DNA from: Agapanthus africanus | Taxonomy: Eukaryota > Streptophyta > Magnoliopsida > Asparagales > Amaryllidaceae | Assembly: GCA_030015575.1 (NCBI GenBank) | Contig: CM057339.1 | Location: 769,622,809-769,686,808 of the forward strand | DNA: 64,000 bases | Direction: 5' to 3' | Shown: positions 43,635 through 54,720 of the stretch, piece after piece | How positions within the stretch are numbered: position 1 is the first letter of the stretch | How the letters are laid out: the number at the start of each line of letters is the position of its first letter | Made by a program: the position numbers and the translations under genes | Notes under the pieces: generated by a model | What the model was told of the DNA's origin: nothing | The model's input: only the letters and a program-made list of their open reading frames with translations | The model's database searches: none

Positions 43635-45491
43635 TGTTAGTTATATGTATGCCCTAGAAGCCATTATTGTACATATGATGTATATTATAGTGGATGCTTG
43701 GACATATATAGAAAGGTCTTTCTTGCTCGACTTGATAGTATGCTATCTGGTTACTCTTTGTCTTAATATGGCTCTCACATGTTGATAAAGCCCATAGGAT
43801 GTGTACTTGACTATCAGGACTATGATGGAGATTATACTAGTGGGGTAGGGTAGCCCATAAGTATATCCTTTAATTGTTCCTAGTCGAGGGTGTATCGAGA
43901 CAGGGCATTGATATTCCAGAATAGACTAGCGTATACGCTTCTTGACCTATATGATGGGCGATGGATGATCCCACATCCATTGGTGTTTGACATCAAAGAT
44001 AGTATATGAGTGCTCAGTGGAGACTGGGTACACTTAATGGACTCGCCGAGAACTCCTAGTTGGTATTATACCTATCGTCAGATAGCAGTTCTCTAGTGAC
44101 ACTGGTACAGAATAGTCTGTAGACCTGAGATCGTCATAGAGTCTTGTGTGATTCCCACCGTGCTTTGATTTCCACCTTACCACGTTCAAGAGATCGTGCA
44201 AAATGGTGGTTTTTGGGTACGGTCCCGAGTTACATGGAGGCAATGAGCGATAGGAGGGGATTCATCTCTCCCGGTATCGAAGGTTGATATTGCGCTGTGC
44301 TCGATTGGCTATAACAGGAAGTCCCTGGCCAGGGCTGATACTGAGATTTACTGGTAAGTGTTATCAGTAGTTTCTCGACCCGTTATGAGGCTCACATCGG
44401 CACGATTTATCGGTTACTGGGGTCTGACGTTTACCACCCCTAGACTAGATATGCGACATATCAGACGAAGAGACCGGACTGTACGGTAGTGTTACTGACA
44501 GGATTTACAGATGTATGAGTAGGCATGCTTGTTGATATTTTGATTTCTCAATACCCGGGTAGCCGTTACGTCCAGCTAGTACCGCCGATGGCTTGTGAGT
44601 GGTTGATATGATCATCACCTACTGCCGGCGTATTGACTAGTCTTTAGAGTTCTACACAGAGGTTTCCCGGCTCAGGCAAAACGAAGTAGGAGCACATATA
44701 TGATATGTGCGGGACCGAGATTAATACGAGTATGTGATACCGTATTCTATTCTCGCAATATTGGTTTCGGTCGGTTATATGTGATATAGCCGGGTTATCG
44801 AATCAAGTGTTGATTCGATAAGAAGATACATATGATATTAGTCGGTTATATGTGATATAGCCGGATTATTAAATCAAGTGTTGATTTGATAATTTAATGT
44901 ATAATTGTATATTTGATATACTAATTTACATTAACTAATATTAGCTCACTTAAGCATTTCTTATTCTCACAAGTGCACACTTAATATATATGTGATATAT
45001 ATTAATTGTGTTTCTTTTTGTGTCATGCTTGATTATACATGCAACATGGGTGTATGAGACTCACACCATTCCATAAGATAATTTGGGTTTTGTTTATTTA
45101 AAGTAAACAAAAAATTGGTGGGAATTTGTCATGGTTGAAGCTCAGTGGAAGCTTGTAGAAACCTTTGATTTAGTCCACTAACTATGTCTTACTATAGATA
45201 TTTATTAACCCAACCATTATCTTAAACTATGTTCAAGTCTCTACATGAGTAATATGAGATATTTCTCACCCATGATTGCCACTCTCACATGATTCATTCT
45301 ATTCTCTTCATCTTCTTCTTCATCAAGAATGAGAGCACTCTAGGTTTTGGAGAGGTGAAAAAACAAGTGAGAAAATTAATTCTAAAGTGAGCAAAAATCC
45401 CACTTCATCATCCTCTACTAGACTAGCCATTTAGTTTAGGGTGTTAGCTTCACTAATCCCTAATTAGTGAAGAGGTAGCTTGGGTTGGTGT
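43635..45491 (+). mobile_element. Element H: copia LTR, cut by element I
   Basis: It begins TGTTAGTTATATGTATGCCC and follows the I LTR closely until GGTTGGTGT at 45491, where the TGTTAG of I begins. In I the sequence reads on from the same point, so I inserted into the H LTR after base 45491. The remainder of H must lie right of the window. AAATA (43630-43634) would be one target copy. Hairpins with RTG loops lie at 44692-44892, for example arms TTATCGAATCAA and TTGATTCGATAA around GTG. Confidence 0.85.
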
Positions 45492-47656
45492 TGTTAGTTA
45501 TATGTATGCCCGAGAGGCCATTATTATACATGTGATGTATATTATAGTGCATACTTGGACATATATAGGGAGGAGTTTTTTGCTCGACATGATAGTATGC
45601 TATCTAGTTGCTCTTTATCTTAACATGTATACTTATTCTCTCTCTATTACATGTTGATAAAACCCTTAGGATGAGTACTTGACTACCAGGATTATGATGC
45701 AGATCATACTAGTGGGGCAGAGGTAGTCGGTAAGTATATCCTTCAAATGTTCCTAGTCGTGGGAGTATCGAGACGAGGCATCGATATTCCAGAGTAGACT
45801 AGCGTATACGCTTCTCGACCCATGTGATGGGCGATGGATGATCCCATATCCATTGGTATTTGACACCAGAGATGGTATACGGGTGCTCAGTGGAGACTGG
45901 GTACACTGAACAGACTCGCCGAGAACTCCTAGATGGTATTATACCTATCGTCAGATAGCAGTTCTCCGGTGACACTGGTACAGGTTAGTCTGTCGACCCG
46001 AGATCGTCATAGAGTCTTGTGTGATTCCCACTGTGCTTTGATTTCCACCTTACCACGTTCAAGAGATCGTGCAAAACGGTGGTTTTTGGGTACAGTCCCG
46101 AGTCATATGGAAGCAATGAGCGATAGGAGGGAATTTCGTCTCTCCCGGTATTGGGGGTTGATGTTGCGCTATGCTTGATTGGCCATAACAGGAAATCCCT
46201 GGCCAGGGTTGCTGAGATTTACTGGTAAGTGTTATCAGTAGTTTCTCGAATCGTTATAAGCCTCACATCGGCTTGACTTATCAGGCTATTGGGGTCTGAC
46301 GTTTACCACCCCCAGGATGTGATATGCGACATATCTGACGAAGAGACCGGATTGTACGGTAGTGTTACTGATTGGATTCGCAGGAGTATGAGCAGACATA
46401 CTTGTTGATCTTCTGATCGCTCAATACCTGGGAGTTTAGCAGACCGCTGGGTGACTGATATGATCACCACCTACTGCCGGCGTATTGACGAGTCTTTAGA
46501 GTCCTACACAGAGGTTTCTTGGCTTAAGCGAAACGAAGTAGGAGCACATATGTGATATGTGCGGGACCGAGATTAATGCACATATGTGATATCGCATTCT
46601 ATTATCACGATATGTGATATCGGTCGGTTATATATGATATAGCCGGTCTATCGAATCAAGTGTTGATTTGATAAGTTGATACATTAAATATTAGTCGGTT
46701 GTATATGATATAGCCGGATTATTAAATCAAGTGTTGATTTAATAATTTAATATATAATTATATATTTGATATATTATCTTACATTAACTAATATTAGCTC
46801 ACTTAAGATTTCTTTTTCTCACTTGTGTACACTTAGTATATATGTGATATATATTAATGTATATTTTTTGTGTCATACTAGATGATACATGAGACATGGG
46901 TGTGTATGAGACTCACACCATGCTTATCATAATGATGGGTTTTATTTATTTGAAGTGAATCAAAATTAGTTGGAATCTAGTCACATGGTTCAAGCTTAGT
47001 AGAAGCTTGTAGAACCCATTGACTTAGTCCATTAACTTTGTCTTACATTAAATATTTATTAACCCAACCATTATCATTAGCCATGGTTTAGTCTCTACAA
47101 GGGTTAGTATATGATATTAACTCACCCATGGTAGCCATTCTACACTAGACCTTTTCCATTGTTGCTTTTCTTCATCTCCTTCCTCAAGCTCTCTAGCTTT
47201 TTGGGAGGTGAAGAAAATGAGTGAGAAAATAATTTCTAAAGTGAGCAAAATCCCTATTTCATCATCCTCTACTAGATTAGCCATTTAGTTTAGGGTGTTT
47301 GCTTCACTAATTCCATATTAGTGAAGAGGTAGCTTGAGTTGGTGTCTCCTCGACGTAGATCATCTTCGTCCTCGAAGACTTCAAGCAAGCTTGTTCCTTT
47401 CATCTTGTGGAGCCTTTCTAGAGTCCGGGAGTTCACTACTTGGAGCGAAGGGACTACTACACGGAGCTATTGAAGTGAAGGACCGGTCTACAAAGGTTGT
47501 ATTCCTTGTTCACTTAGATGTAAAGATGTTTACATTCTAGTTTCGTCTACTTCTCTAGTTATGATTCTAGGTTAGGATTCTTTAGCGCGCTAAATTTTTT
47601 TAAAAGGCATGGTCGATGCCTTCCGAAAGCCAGCGGCGACCCTAGGGAACCCTGCA
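45492..47656 (+). repeat. Element I 5' LTR (copia)
   Basis: It runs from TGTTAGTTATATGTATGCCC to GAACCCTGCA, 2165 bp, and is followed by a primer site. It is related to D (ATGCCC, AGAGTCCTACACAGAG and TTTACTGGTA blocks) but distinct. The hairpin cluster at 46544-46745 corresponds to that in H. The element continues to 52352, where J interrupts it; its 3' LTR is outside the window. Confidence 0.9.
46544..46745. repeat. Cluster of hairpins with GTG loops in I LTR
   Basis: Perfect or near-perfect arms surround GTG: GCACATAT/ATATGTGC (46544-46562), CGATAT/ATATCG (46608-46622) and TTATTAAATCAA/TTGATTTAATAA (46719-46745). Imperfect ones are TATCGAATCAA/TTGATTTGATA and CGGTTATAT/ATATAGCCG. The counterparts in H (44692-44892) have different decay patterns. 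Confidence 0.8.
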
Positions 47657-47657
47657 G

Positions 47658-47668
47658 TGGTATCAGAG
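47658..47668 (+). other. Element I primer-binding site
   Basis: TGGTATCAGAG one base after the LTR end fits initiator methionine tRNA; the next base is A instead of C. Confidence 0.88.
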
Positions 47669-50600
47669 ATATGCTAGAGAATTAGAAGATATTTTTAGAA
47701 TTACGAAACTGAAACAACTCCGAAACACTCGAAATAAAAACCAAATTTCTGTCGAAATTTTTAAGGTGTTTAAATTTTTTTTAAGCAACTGCAGAATGTT
47801 GCATGAGATGTAACATGAACACCACAGGAAAACGAACCCCTATCGCTGGAATTTGACTGGCGACATGCACTTAAAATCCGGCCTGGCCAGTCCATTTTGT
47901 GAGTTTGGGCTTCGTATTTTTCTGGTGTTCCAGTCTCTGGGTTTTTGTGTTTCAGGTGTTGCTTGTTTTTGCTAAAATTGCATATGATGTTATCTTTCTG
48001 TAAAGGCAATTCGGAGTGTTTCGTAGTCGTAATTCTAAAATCATTTTGGGTTATTTTAGACGACGTTAAAAAGTTCGAATGGATATCAATAACCCATTTT
48101 CTCCCTCGCTGGAAATTTTCCAAGAGTTGGATTTTTCCAAGTTTAAAATCTTCAGAAAATCATGCAAGTGTTTTCTATGGACCCTCTAGAAGAATGAAAC
48201 CTTAACTCGATTCTATGACCGTCGGAACCGCCACCAAACCCTAGGGTTTGTGGTAGTTCCGCGACACCATAGGTGAGGCAAGGGTTGACCCTTCTACGGT
48301 TGGTCCATAGGTGCTGTGGCATGTTCTGGGTACTTTTTAAACTCCGCTCAAGTGTTGAGCTTTTTGGGAAATTTTGGGTGTTTCTTGATTCGATCGAAAA
48401 GTTTAATATCGTCTAGTTATTTGTGATTGTGATACAATACATGGAATCCACATTATTTAGTTTTGTGAAAACTAATTTTAATTTTATAAATCTAGCAATT
48501 TAGTCTCATTTGATCGGTTACCACGGGATCTTGATGTGGATCAAAAGTTCATTGCAAACACGTAGCGTGCGCGGATACTCGCCGGGTAACTTTACTAGAT
48601 AGCCACGCCCCATAGCTCCGACCAAGTGACTGTAGGAGAACCCCGTCGTCAAAAGCATCCGTTCGGGTGCTCACGGCTGCGGTGTTCCGCCTAAGTGCAC
48701 TTCATCGACGGTATCAGGGGTGCGGCCGTCTACTAATGTTTCTGATGAGCATTCGATCAGGTTGTCGGGAATCTTGTTGAATTACCCAACTGGTTATTGG
48801 AAAGTGTTTTCAATATCGAGACTAAATTGCGGGGTTTATAATTGTTAGGCATGTGATGTCTAAGGAATTCATTTGGTTAGGCATGAAATCCAAAGTATGT
48901 GATACATTGGGTTTATGATGTCTAAGGTGGTTGCGGATTCCAATTGTTGTAGTTTTTCACTTTCTTTTCTGCGACTGTAAGTGTAATATATGGTGTATTG
49001 CCGGTTTCGTTGCTATATGTCAACGACAATTGGGATACGCATATTTACTTACGTTGATGACATGTGATGTTATATGTTGCTGTTATATGTTATATTAGAT
49101 CGTCGTGTTTTGAATAGCAGGGTTTTTTTTTATGTGAGATGAGAGTTTTTTCATTTTCATTCATGTAAAAACTTGTATGTAATATTCTTTTATTGGGGCA
49201 CTTCCGGGTTGAGGATGATGTCACCATTGATGTATATTATTTACTTTTCCGCGTTAGAATAGAACTAGGCGGGGAGCACAAGTAACCGGGTTCTAGGGTC
49301 CAGTGGGAGACCATCTTGAGGAGTCGAGTCCGGGTCTCCTAACTCTAGAATTGGTGGGGTTGCTTGCTGCTCTCGTAGGGGTCTAGGGATGTGGGTTTGG
49401 CTATTTCTCGCGACCGTGGAATCCGTGTTTTTTACTGGTTTAATTTAAAACACGGAATTCCTAGTATATCCAATATTTCATATGTTATCTTCTGCTGCTG
49501 ATATTCTGTGATGTGATCACTTTATATATTGAGACGAATGCTTATATTATATATATGATATATAATAAATATTTCTGCTTTTGTTTCTTCTGTGATACTT
49601 AGGAAGCATAATTGATGGGACTTCATTAATGAGATTAATGAAAGAAAAGAAACCTAAAGATATCGTAGAATCTTGTTCTAAAAACTGGTAGCTCTAGTTC
49701 TTGCTGTGCATAGCGGTATTCCTTATAGAATATCCGGCACCTTATTCGATAAGGAAAGAGCCGAGATCCCTTCACCGGGAGTGGCCTCTTTAGCGAAACT
49801 AGCAGATGCTACAATCCACTCGGTTTTGTTTTTGATTGCTTTTTTAGTTCATGTTTTGCATAGTGGTATTTGTGAAATATTCAACACCTCATTCAATGAG
49901 GAATGAACCGAGATCCCTTCACCGGGAGTGATCTCTTTAGCAAAACTAGCAAAATCCTCAAAAACACTCCTTTTCAAAATCATTCAATTCTACAACGAGA
50001 TCAAGTTCATTACACAAAAGGTTTTCTTAAAAACCTGCCGTAGCCCTTTCAGATAAGTACTACTTAGTATTCGTGCTACGTTTGTTGACTATGTTAAGGC
50101 GTAGTGTACGGTAGCTGATTAGTGCTTATCTGCTTAAGCATATGATGCGATTGGATTAGGGTAGTCGTACGACTTTGTTGACTATGTTAAGGGTCGTACC
50201 GGTGGGTTTAATTCAATCATGAAATGTACGGGTTGAACTTGGCTAGCGCTTATGATTTGTTGACCTTGTTAAGGTCATAAGTTACTAGGGGCAAAATATT
50301 ATCGGGAATTTCAAGTATTGAAATTTGTAATGAGATTGCATTCCTTCTATGAGATAATTGGATCCCGATACCCACTGCGAGTGAGAGTTACACCTGGGAG
50401 AGTTTTGCACATTACAATTAGCCGATGAAGTAGGTGTCTAGAAAGGTGTTAACGGGGTTACGCCCATGGGAAAACGAGGTTTATTTTAATTAGGTTCGTG
50501 CGAGAGCACGGGGAACCACCCTCAAAGTACCAACACTGGCCTGGCCGAAAGATTGGCGAACTTGGAGGGTGTAATTAATCCCGGCTAGTCTTACCTTTTA

Positions 50601-50727
50601 GGGTTTGAAGGAAGATTTGATAAAAACAGCGGGAGCCATCCTAATTAGATAAAATAATAACCAATCTTATCTTGCAAGAGCATACGCAGAGTGTTTTCTT
50701 CTCTTTCTCTCTCTCCTGGTAGCGACC
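47669..50727 (+). other. Element I untranslated leader
   Basis: About 3.1 kb without a recognisable gene. Two overlapping antiparallel open frames near 47770-48205 have no known motif and are not conserved with D by eye. It shares ordered blocks with the D leader. It holds an imperfect duplication (about 49698-49804 and 49849-49952) with the common string GAGATCCCTTCACCGGGAGT, and three spaced hairpins at 50086-50281. Confidence 0.75.
50086..50281 (+). repeat. Three hairpins with a shared 19-nt loop in the I leader
   Basis: The loop TTTGTTGACTATGTTAAGG at 50091-50109 and 50174-50192, and with two changes at 50256-50274, is flanked by three unrelated but self-complementary arm pairs: CTACG/CGTAG (50086-50090, 50110-50114), GTACGAC/GTCGTAC (50167-50173, 50193-50199) and CTTATGA/TCATAAG (50249-50255, 50275-50281). 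Spacing is 83 and 82 nt. The D leader has homologous units. Confidence 0.85.
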
Positions 50728-52352
50728 ATGTCACACCTTAATCAAGATAATAATATGGATGCATTGATTGAACCTGCTTATATACTGAGCTGGGAAACGT
50801 TGGTTCCGCTCCATCTTATAACTGTTATAAGTCCGAGCAGGAAATAGGGGAATATATGGATTTCCACGCAACCCAAACGAGGAAAAATCATGTTGATGCA
50901 TATTCTTCGGGTGTGTTTGATTACCAAGAACCGTTTCTCAGTATCCTCTACGTCCTAGGTATGAGATACCGGATCAGGATCCCACATATGTAATCTGTTA
51001 CATGGGCTACAGAAAGGTAGAAAACTGGGATTGGGTGATATGTCTCTAAGTGTTAGATAATGGTGCAATTGTTGCTGCCAAATCAGTTGGCAAATATCAC
51101 CTTGTATTACTAAATGGTAAATACAGATTCTAAACAAATGTTATTACATGCTGAACCTGATATACAACATTACATCAGTATCTTTATTAAGTTACATGAA
51201 AATATAATTTTGTATTGCAGGATAATATTGTGAACATTTTCCTTAATCAAGAGTTTATTGGATCAGGCACGTTATGTAATGGCATATACATTCTAAATCA
51301 AACCACAGTTCAAAGTATGTAGAACACACACAAGAGGAGTAGTTCAGAAATGAACGAATCCTTCTTGTGGCATTGTAGACTCGGTCATATCTATGCGACA
51401 CGACCAGCTAAGTTACATAAGGATGAATATGAGAATCTATTCGAATTTTCATCTTATGATACTTGCTAGTCTTGTCATAAAGGTAAAGTGACCAATACTC
51501 CGTTTATTGGAAATGGAGAAAGAGTTACTGAACTCTTGAACTGATACATGGTGATGTATTCGGTCATATGTCTACAAATGCCAGGCTTGGTTCTTTGTAT
51601 TTCATTACATTCATTGACGATCTCTCAAGATTCGGACATTTGTTCATGTTGAAACACGAGTCTGAAACTTTTGAGAAATTCAAGGAATATAAGCTTGAAG
51701 TTAAGAACCAGACGGGTAGGAGTATTAAAGTACTTCGATGTGATCGAGGAGGAGAATACTTGCGCATGGAGTTCTTGGAGTTTCTAAAAAGAGAATGTGA
51801 TTCTCTCTCAGCTTACTCGTTCGTGTACACCACAGCACAACGGTGTATCGGAGCGGAGGTATCGCAACCTATGAGATATTGTGCGCTCTATGATGAGTAT
51901 TGCTGAGTTACCTGTTTCCTTTTGGAGTTATGCACTTGTGAAGCTGCATACCTATTGAATGGGGTTCCATCCAAATCAGTGCCTACCACTCCATATGAGA
52001 TATGGAATGGGAAGAGACCATGTCATGTTTCTCAGCATGCCACCTTTTTTGCAAAGGAATTTCTTATGAAGAAATTAGTGGTTATGAGATAGAACTGGAA
52101 GGGGTTCCAGCTCGACAAACTAACAGCTGATGATTTGGTGAAACCAAAAGATTCAATAGTCTCCAACGAGCCTCTGCCTCTTCGCGAATCTGGTAGGGTT
52201 TCTCATCCACCTGAGAGATACTACGGTTTCCTCGGTGACGGTGGGAGCGAGGATTGCATCATGGTAGATGATAACCCAACTAGGTTCAGGCAGGCCATCA
52301 CGAGTGGGGACTCTGTGAAGTGGCTGGATGCTATGCAATCAGAGATGGAATC
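50728..52352 (+). pseudogene. Element I gag-pol remnant, truncated by J
   Basis: ATG at 50728 sits in the same place as the D gag start, but most of gag is missing: by about 50950 the sequence already matches the protease region of D (ACCGGATCAGGATC). Pre-integrase is readable at about 51365-51490 (LLWHCRLGHI) with stops. The integrase core is open at 51568-51906 (FITFIDDLSRFG, then DRGGEYLRMEFLEF). A shortened stretch leads to the RT start (LPLRESGRVSHPPERYYGF at about 52162-52220, then WLDAMQSEMES at 52320-52352). J begins there. Confidence 0.87.
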
Positions 52353-52402
52353 TGTTTCCTGATTTAAAATCAGGAAAGCCCACGGAAGAGGCTTCAGAAA
52401 AG

Positions 52403-52875
52403 GGTCACGTGCTTACACGTGACCAGCAGTCACGTGTTGGCACGTGACATCTAAAAGCATCGGCAAGGCAAATTCAGTTTCCCAACTACATCAAAGAAAA
52501 GGGCTTCAGAAAGGGTCACGTGCTCCCACGTGACCTGGGTCACGTGTTGGCACGTGACAATTTAAAACGGCTTCAAAAGAAAACCGGGTCCCTGATCAAA
52601 TCAAGGAAAAGGCTTCAGAAGAGGTCACGTGCTCCCACGTGACCAGGGTCACGTGTTGGCACGTGATAATCAAAAGCAGCAGATTTGTTCTCCGGTTAAA
52701 CCAAGAAAAAGGCTCCAGACGAGGGTCACGTGCTCACACGTGACCAGGGGTCACGTGGTGGCACGTGACAGCTAAGCAGCGACCAGAAAGCAGAGCGCAG
52801 AAAGAAAGAAGAGGGCTCATTCCAAGGGGGTCACGTGCCCACACGTGACCAAGGGTCACGTGGCCACACGTGACC
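52403..52875. repeat. Tandem G-box hairpin units in J U3 (about 105 bp, 5 units)
   Basis: Five units each contain two hairpins: arms GGTCACGTG and CACGTGACC around a 4-nt loop (CTTA, CTCC, CTCA or CCCA), then GTCACGTG and CACGTGAC around TTGG, GTGG or GCCA. Units begin near 52403, 52515, 52623, 52725 and 52828 and share GGCTTCAGAA-type linkers. In all, 20 CACGTG cores lie upstream of the TATA box. CACGTG is the plant G-box bound by bZIP and bHLH factors, so a promoter role is plausible. Confidence 0.9.
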
Positions 52876-53182
52876 AGCTTTCAAAGCCTATCTGTTAACA
52901 GAAATTAAATTCTGAGAAAAGAGCTCTTAAATCTTTCCAAAGCAACCGATTAAATTAGAGATTTAAAGGTGATTAAATATCATCTATCTATGGGAAAATC
53001 TCGAATTTGGGAAGATTTCCCCGTAAAATCTAACCGAAATAACAAAGGAGAATCTCTGGATTTAAAATCCAATGGTGAATAAAATTCACCTAATAATCTA
53101 AAGGTCCAAAACGAATGATGGATATAAATAAAATCTCTTAATGAAAGATTCATCAAAAACTAATTGACTCGGCTGCTTCTCC

Positions 53183-53190
53183 TATAAATA
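53183..53190 (+). promoter_or_regulatory. TATA box of element J
   Basis: CTCCTATAAATAGGAGCC gives a near-ideal plant TATA box, itself within a palindrome (CTCCTAT and ATAGGAG). Transcription would start about 30 bp further on, so the palindromes at 53321-54423 would be in RNA. Confidence 0.8.
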
Positions 53191-53320
53191 GGAGCCAAGA
53201 GACACACAGAAGGATATATGCAGAGGGAAGAAAAAAGAGAGCCTTGATACTTTAGAGGAATTTGGATCTTCTGCAAAAGAAAACCCTAGGTAAGAAAAGG
53301 AAGGTTTCATTGAAAGAAAA

Positions 53321-53867
53321 GAGAATTTAATTCTCAACAGAGTTTAACTCTGATATAAAACAGAAGGACATATTTCTTCTCTCTTTGATGGAGGATCTGT
53401 AAAGTGCACATCTCCCCTTGAGTTGAGAATTTAATTCTCAATGGGTTGAGATCCTGCCATGCAGATCCAAAGCATAGAGAGAGAATAGAAGCACGAGAAT
53501 TTAATTCTCACAGAACTATAGGAATTTAATTCCTTCAAAATAAAATCAGGGTTTGACCCTGTGTTATGGGAATTTAATTCCTTCAGAATGAAAAGAATCA
53601 GGGTTTAACCCTAGTTAAGAACTTAGTTCTGTTAAAAAAACAAGAATTTAATTCCCTTAATCTTATTCCCTAAAATAATTCTCTAACAGAGAGTGGGGGT
53701 TTAATTCCTTAAAGTTTTTATTAGGGTTTAACCCTATTCAGTTCTTCACATATATGAGGAATTTAATTCCTACAGAAAATTCAGAGTTCGACTCTTCAAA
53801 AGGAACTAGGAATTTAATTCCTCCGAAATTATTGTCAGGATTCAACCCTACGAAGGATTTAATTCCT
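53321..53867. repeat. Palindrome array 1 in J LTR
   Basis: About fifteen perfect or near-perfect palindromes of 11-17 bp share a TTTAA-type centre but have different arms: GAGAATTTAATTCTC (53321, 53495), CAGAGTTTAACTCTG (53338), CAGGGTTTGACCCTG (53547), GGAATTTAATTCC (53521, 53759, 53809), AGAACTTAGTTCT (53618), TAGGGTTTAACCCTA (53723), AGAGTTCGACTCT (53783). Sequence between them is not repeated in order. Confidence 0.88.
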
Positions 53868-54127
53868 GAAAGGGATTAACAGATCTTCTAAACAACTATA
53901 GAAAAGCAGGGTCACATGTCACCATGTGACCCCCCCAAAAGATCTACAGAAAGCCCTTTGAGGCAGTGCCTCACGTGACCCACGTGACCCTTGGCAGAGG
54001 CTTTAACATACTCCATTCAAACACCCGTCACGTGATGACACGCGATGCTCCAAAAGATGTGATCTCCTCAGCAGAACAAACGAAGGGAGGGCGCCCTCAC
54101 GTGCTACCACGTGACCCCTCTTGCCTC

Positions 54128-54423
54128 AGCGTCTAACGCTAAATTGGAACCCCTGAATTCAGTGTTAAAACGTTGTTTGGCCTTAGTGTTCAACACTAAG
54201 CAAAGAACTTTATTTGCAGTGTTCAACACTGATTACCTTAGTGTTCAACACTAATTTGGGATTTCTATTGCCAGTGTTTAACACTGATCTGTTTTAGTGT
54301 TTAACACTAATTTGAAGGCCTTGTTGTTGGTGTTGACACCAACTATCTTCTAGTGTCAAACACTGACTTATCAATCTCATTCTCAGTGTTCAACACTGAT
54401 TGGTCTTTAGTGTTTAACACTAG
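54128..54423. repeat. Palindrome array 2 in J LTR
   Basis: Palindromes built on AGTGTTYAACACT alternate between C...G and TTA...TAA outer pairs: CTTAGTGTTCAACACTAAG (54182), CAGTGTTCAACACTG (54217, 54384), TTAGTGTTCAACACTAA (54238), CAGTGTTTAACACTG (54272), TTAGTGTTTAACACTAA (54294). AGCGTCTAACGCT (54128) and GTTGGTGTTGACACCAAC (54326) have other arms with the same central plan. Confidence 0.9.
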
Positions 54424-54436
54424 GCATTGGCCCAAT

Positions 54437-54497
54437 TGGCTAAATGGCCAGAGGCAAAGCCTCACCTTCAAGGGACCAATAGGAGGTTCGATGTCCC
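54437..54497 (+). promoter_or_regulatory. tRNA-like A box/B box segment in J LTR
   Basis: TGGCTAAATGG (54437-54447) fits the A-box consensus in full and GGTTCGATGTCCC (54485-54497) is a B box with one extra base, 48 bp apart. It lies just after palindrome array 2. It is unrelated in position and sequence to the segments in A, C and E. Confidence 0.45.
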
Positions 54498-54720
54498 AGA
54501 CATGATTGGACTTACCCCAAGCTGGACATAAGTCCTCAATTCATAATTAACTGGGCTAATGGGCTCATAACGTAATTAATTGGTCTTGATCCCAAATTGG
54601 GCCAAAGATTATCTAATCCACTCCGGTTCCAGGGTACATCTCTTCACTCCTTTGATACTTGGCGTTGTAATCCCTCAACGTCTTCAAAGAGGTGACGGGT
54701 CCCGATGACCACTCATTGAT

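Noticed and set aside
47770..48205. Open frames of 117 and 86 codons in the copia I leader
   Set aside because: Opposite strands overlap, no domain seen, no counterpart in the D leader.
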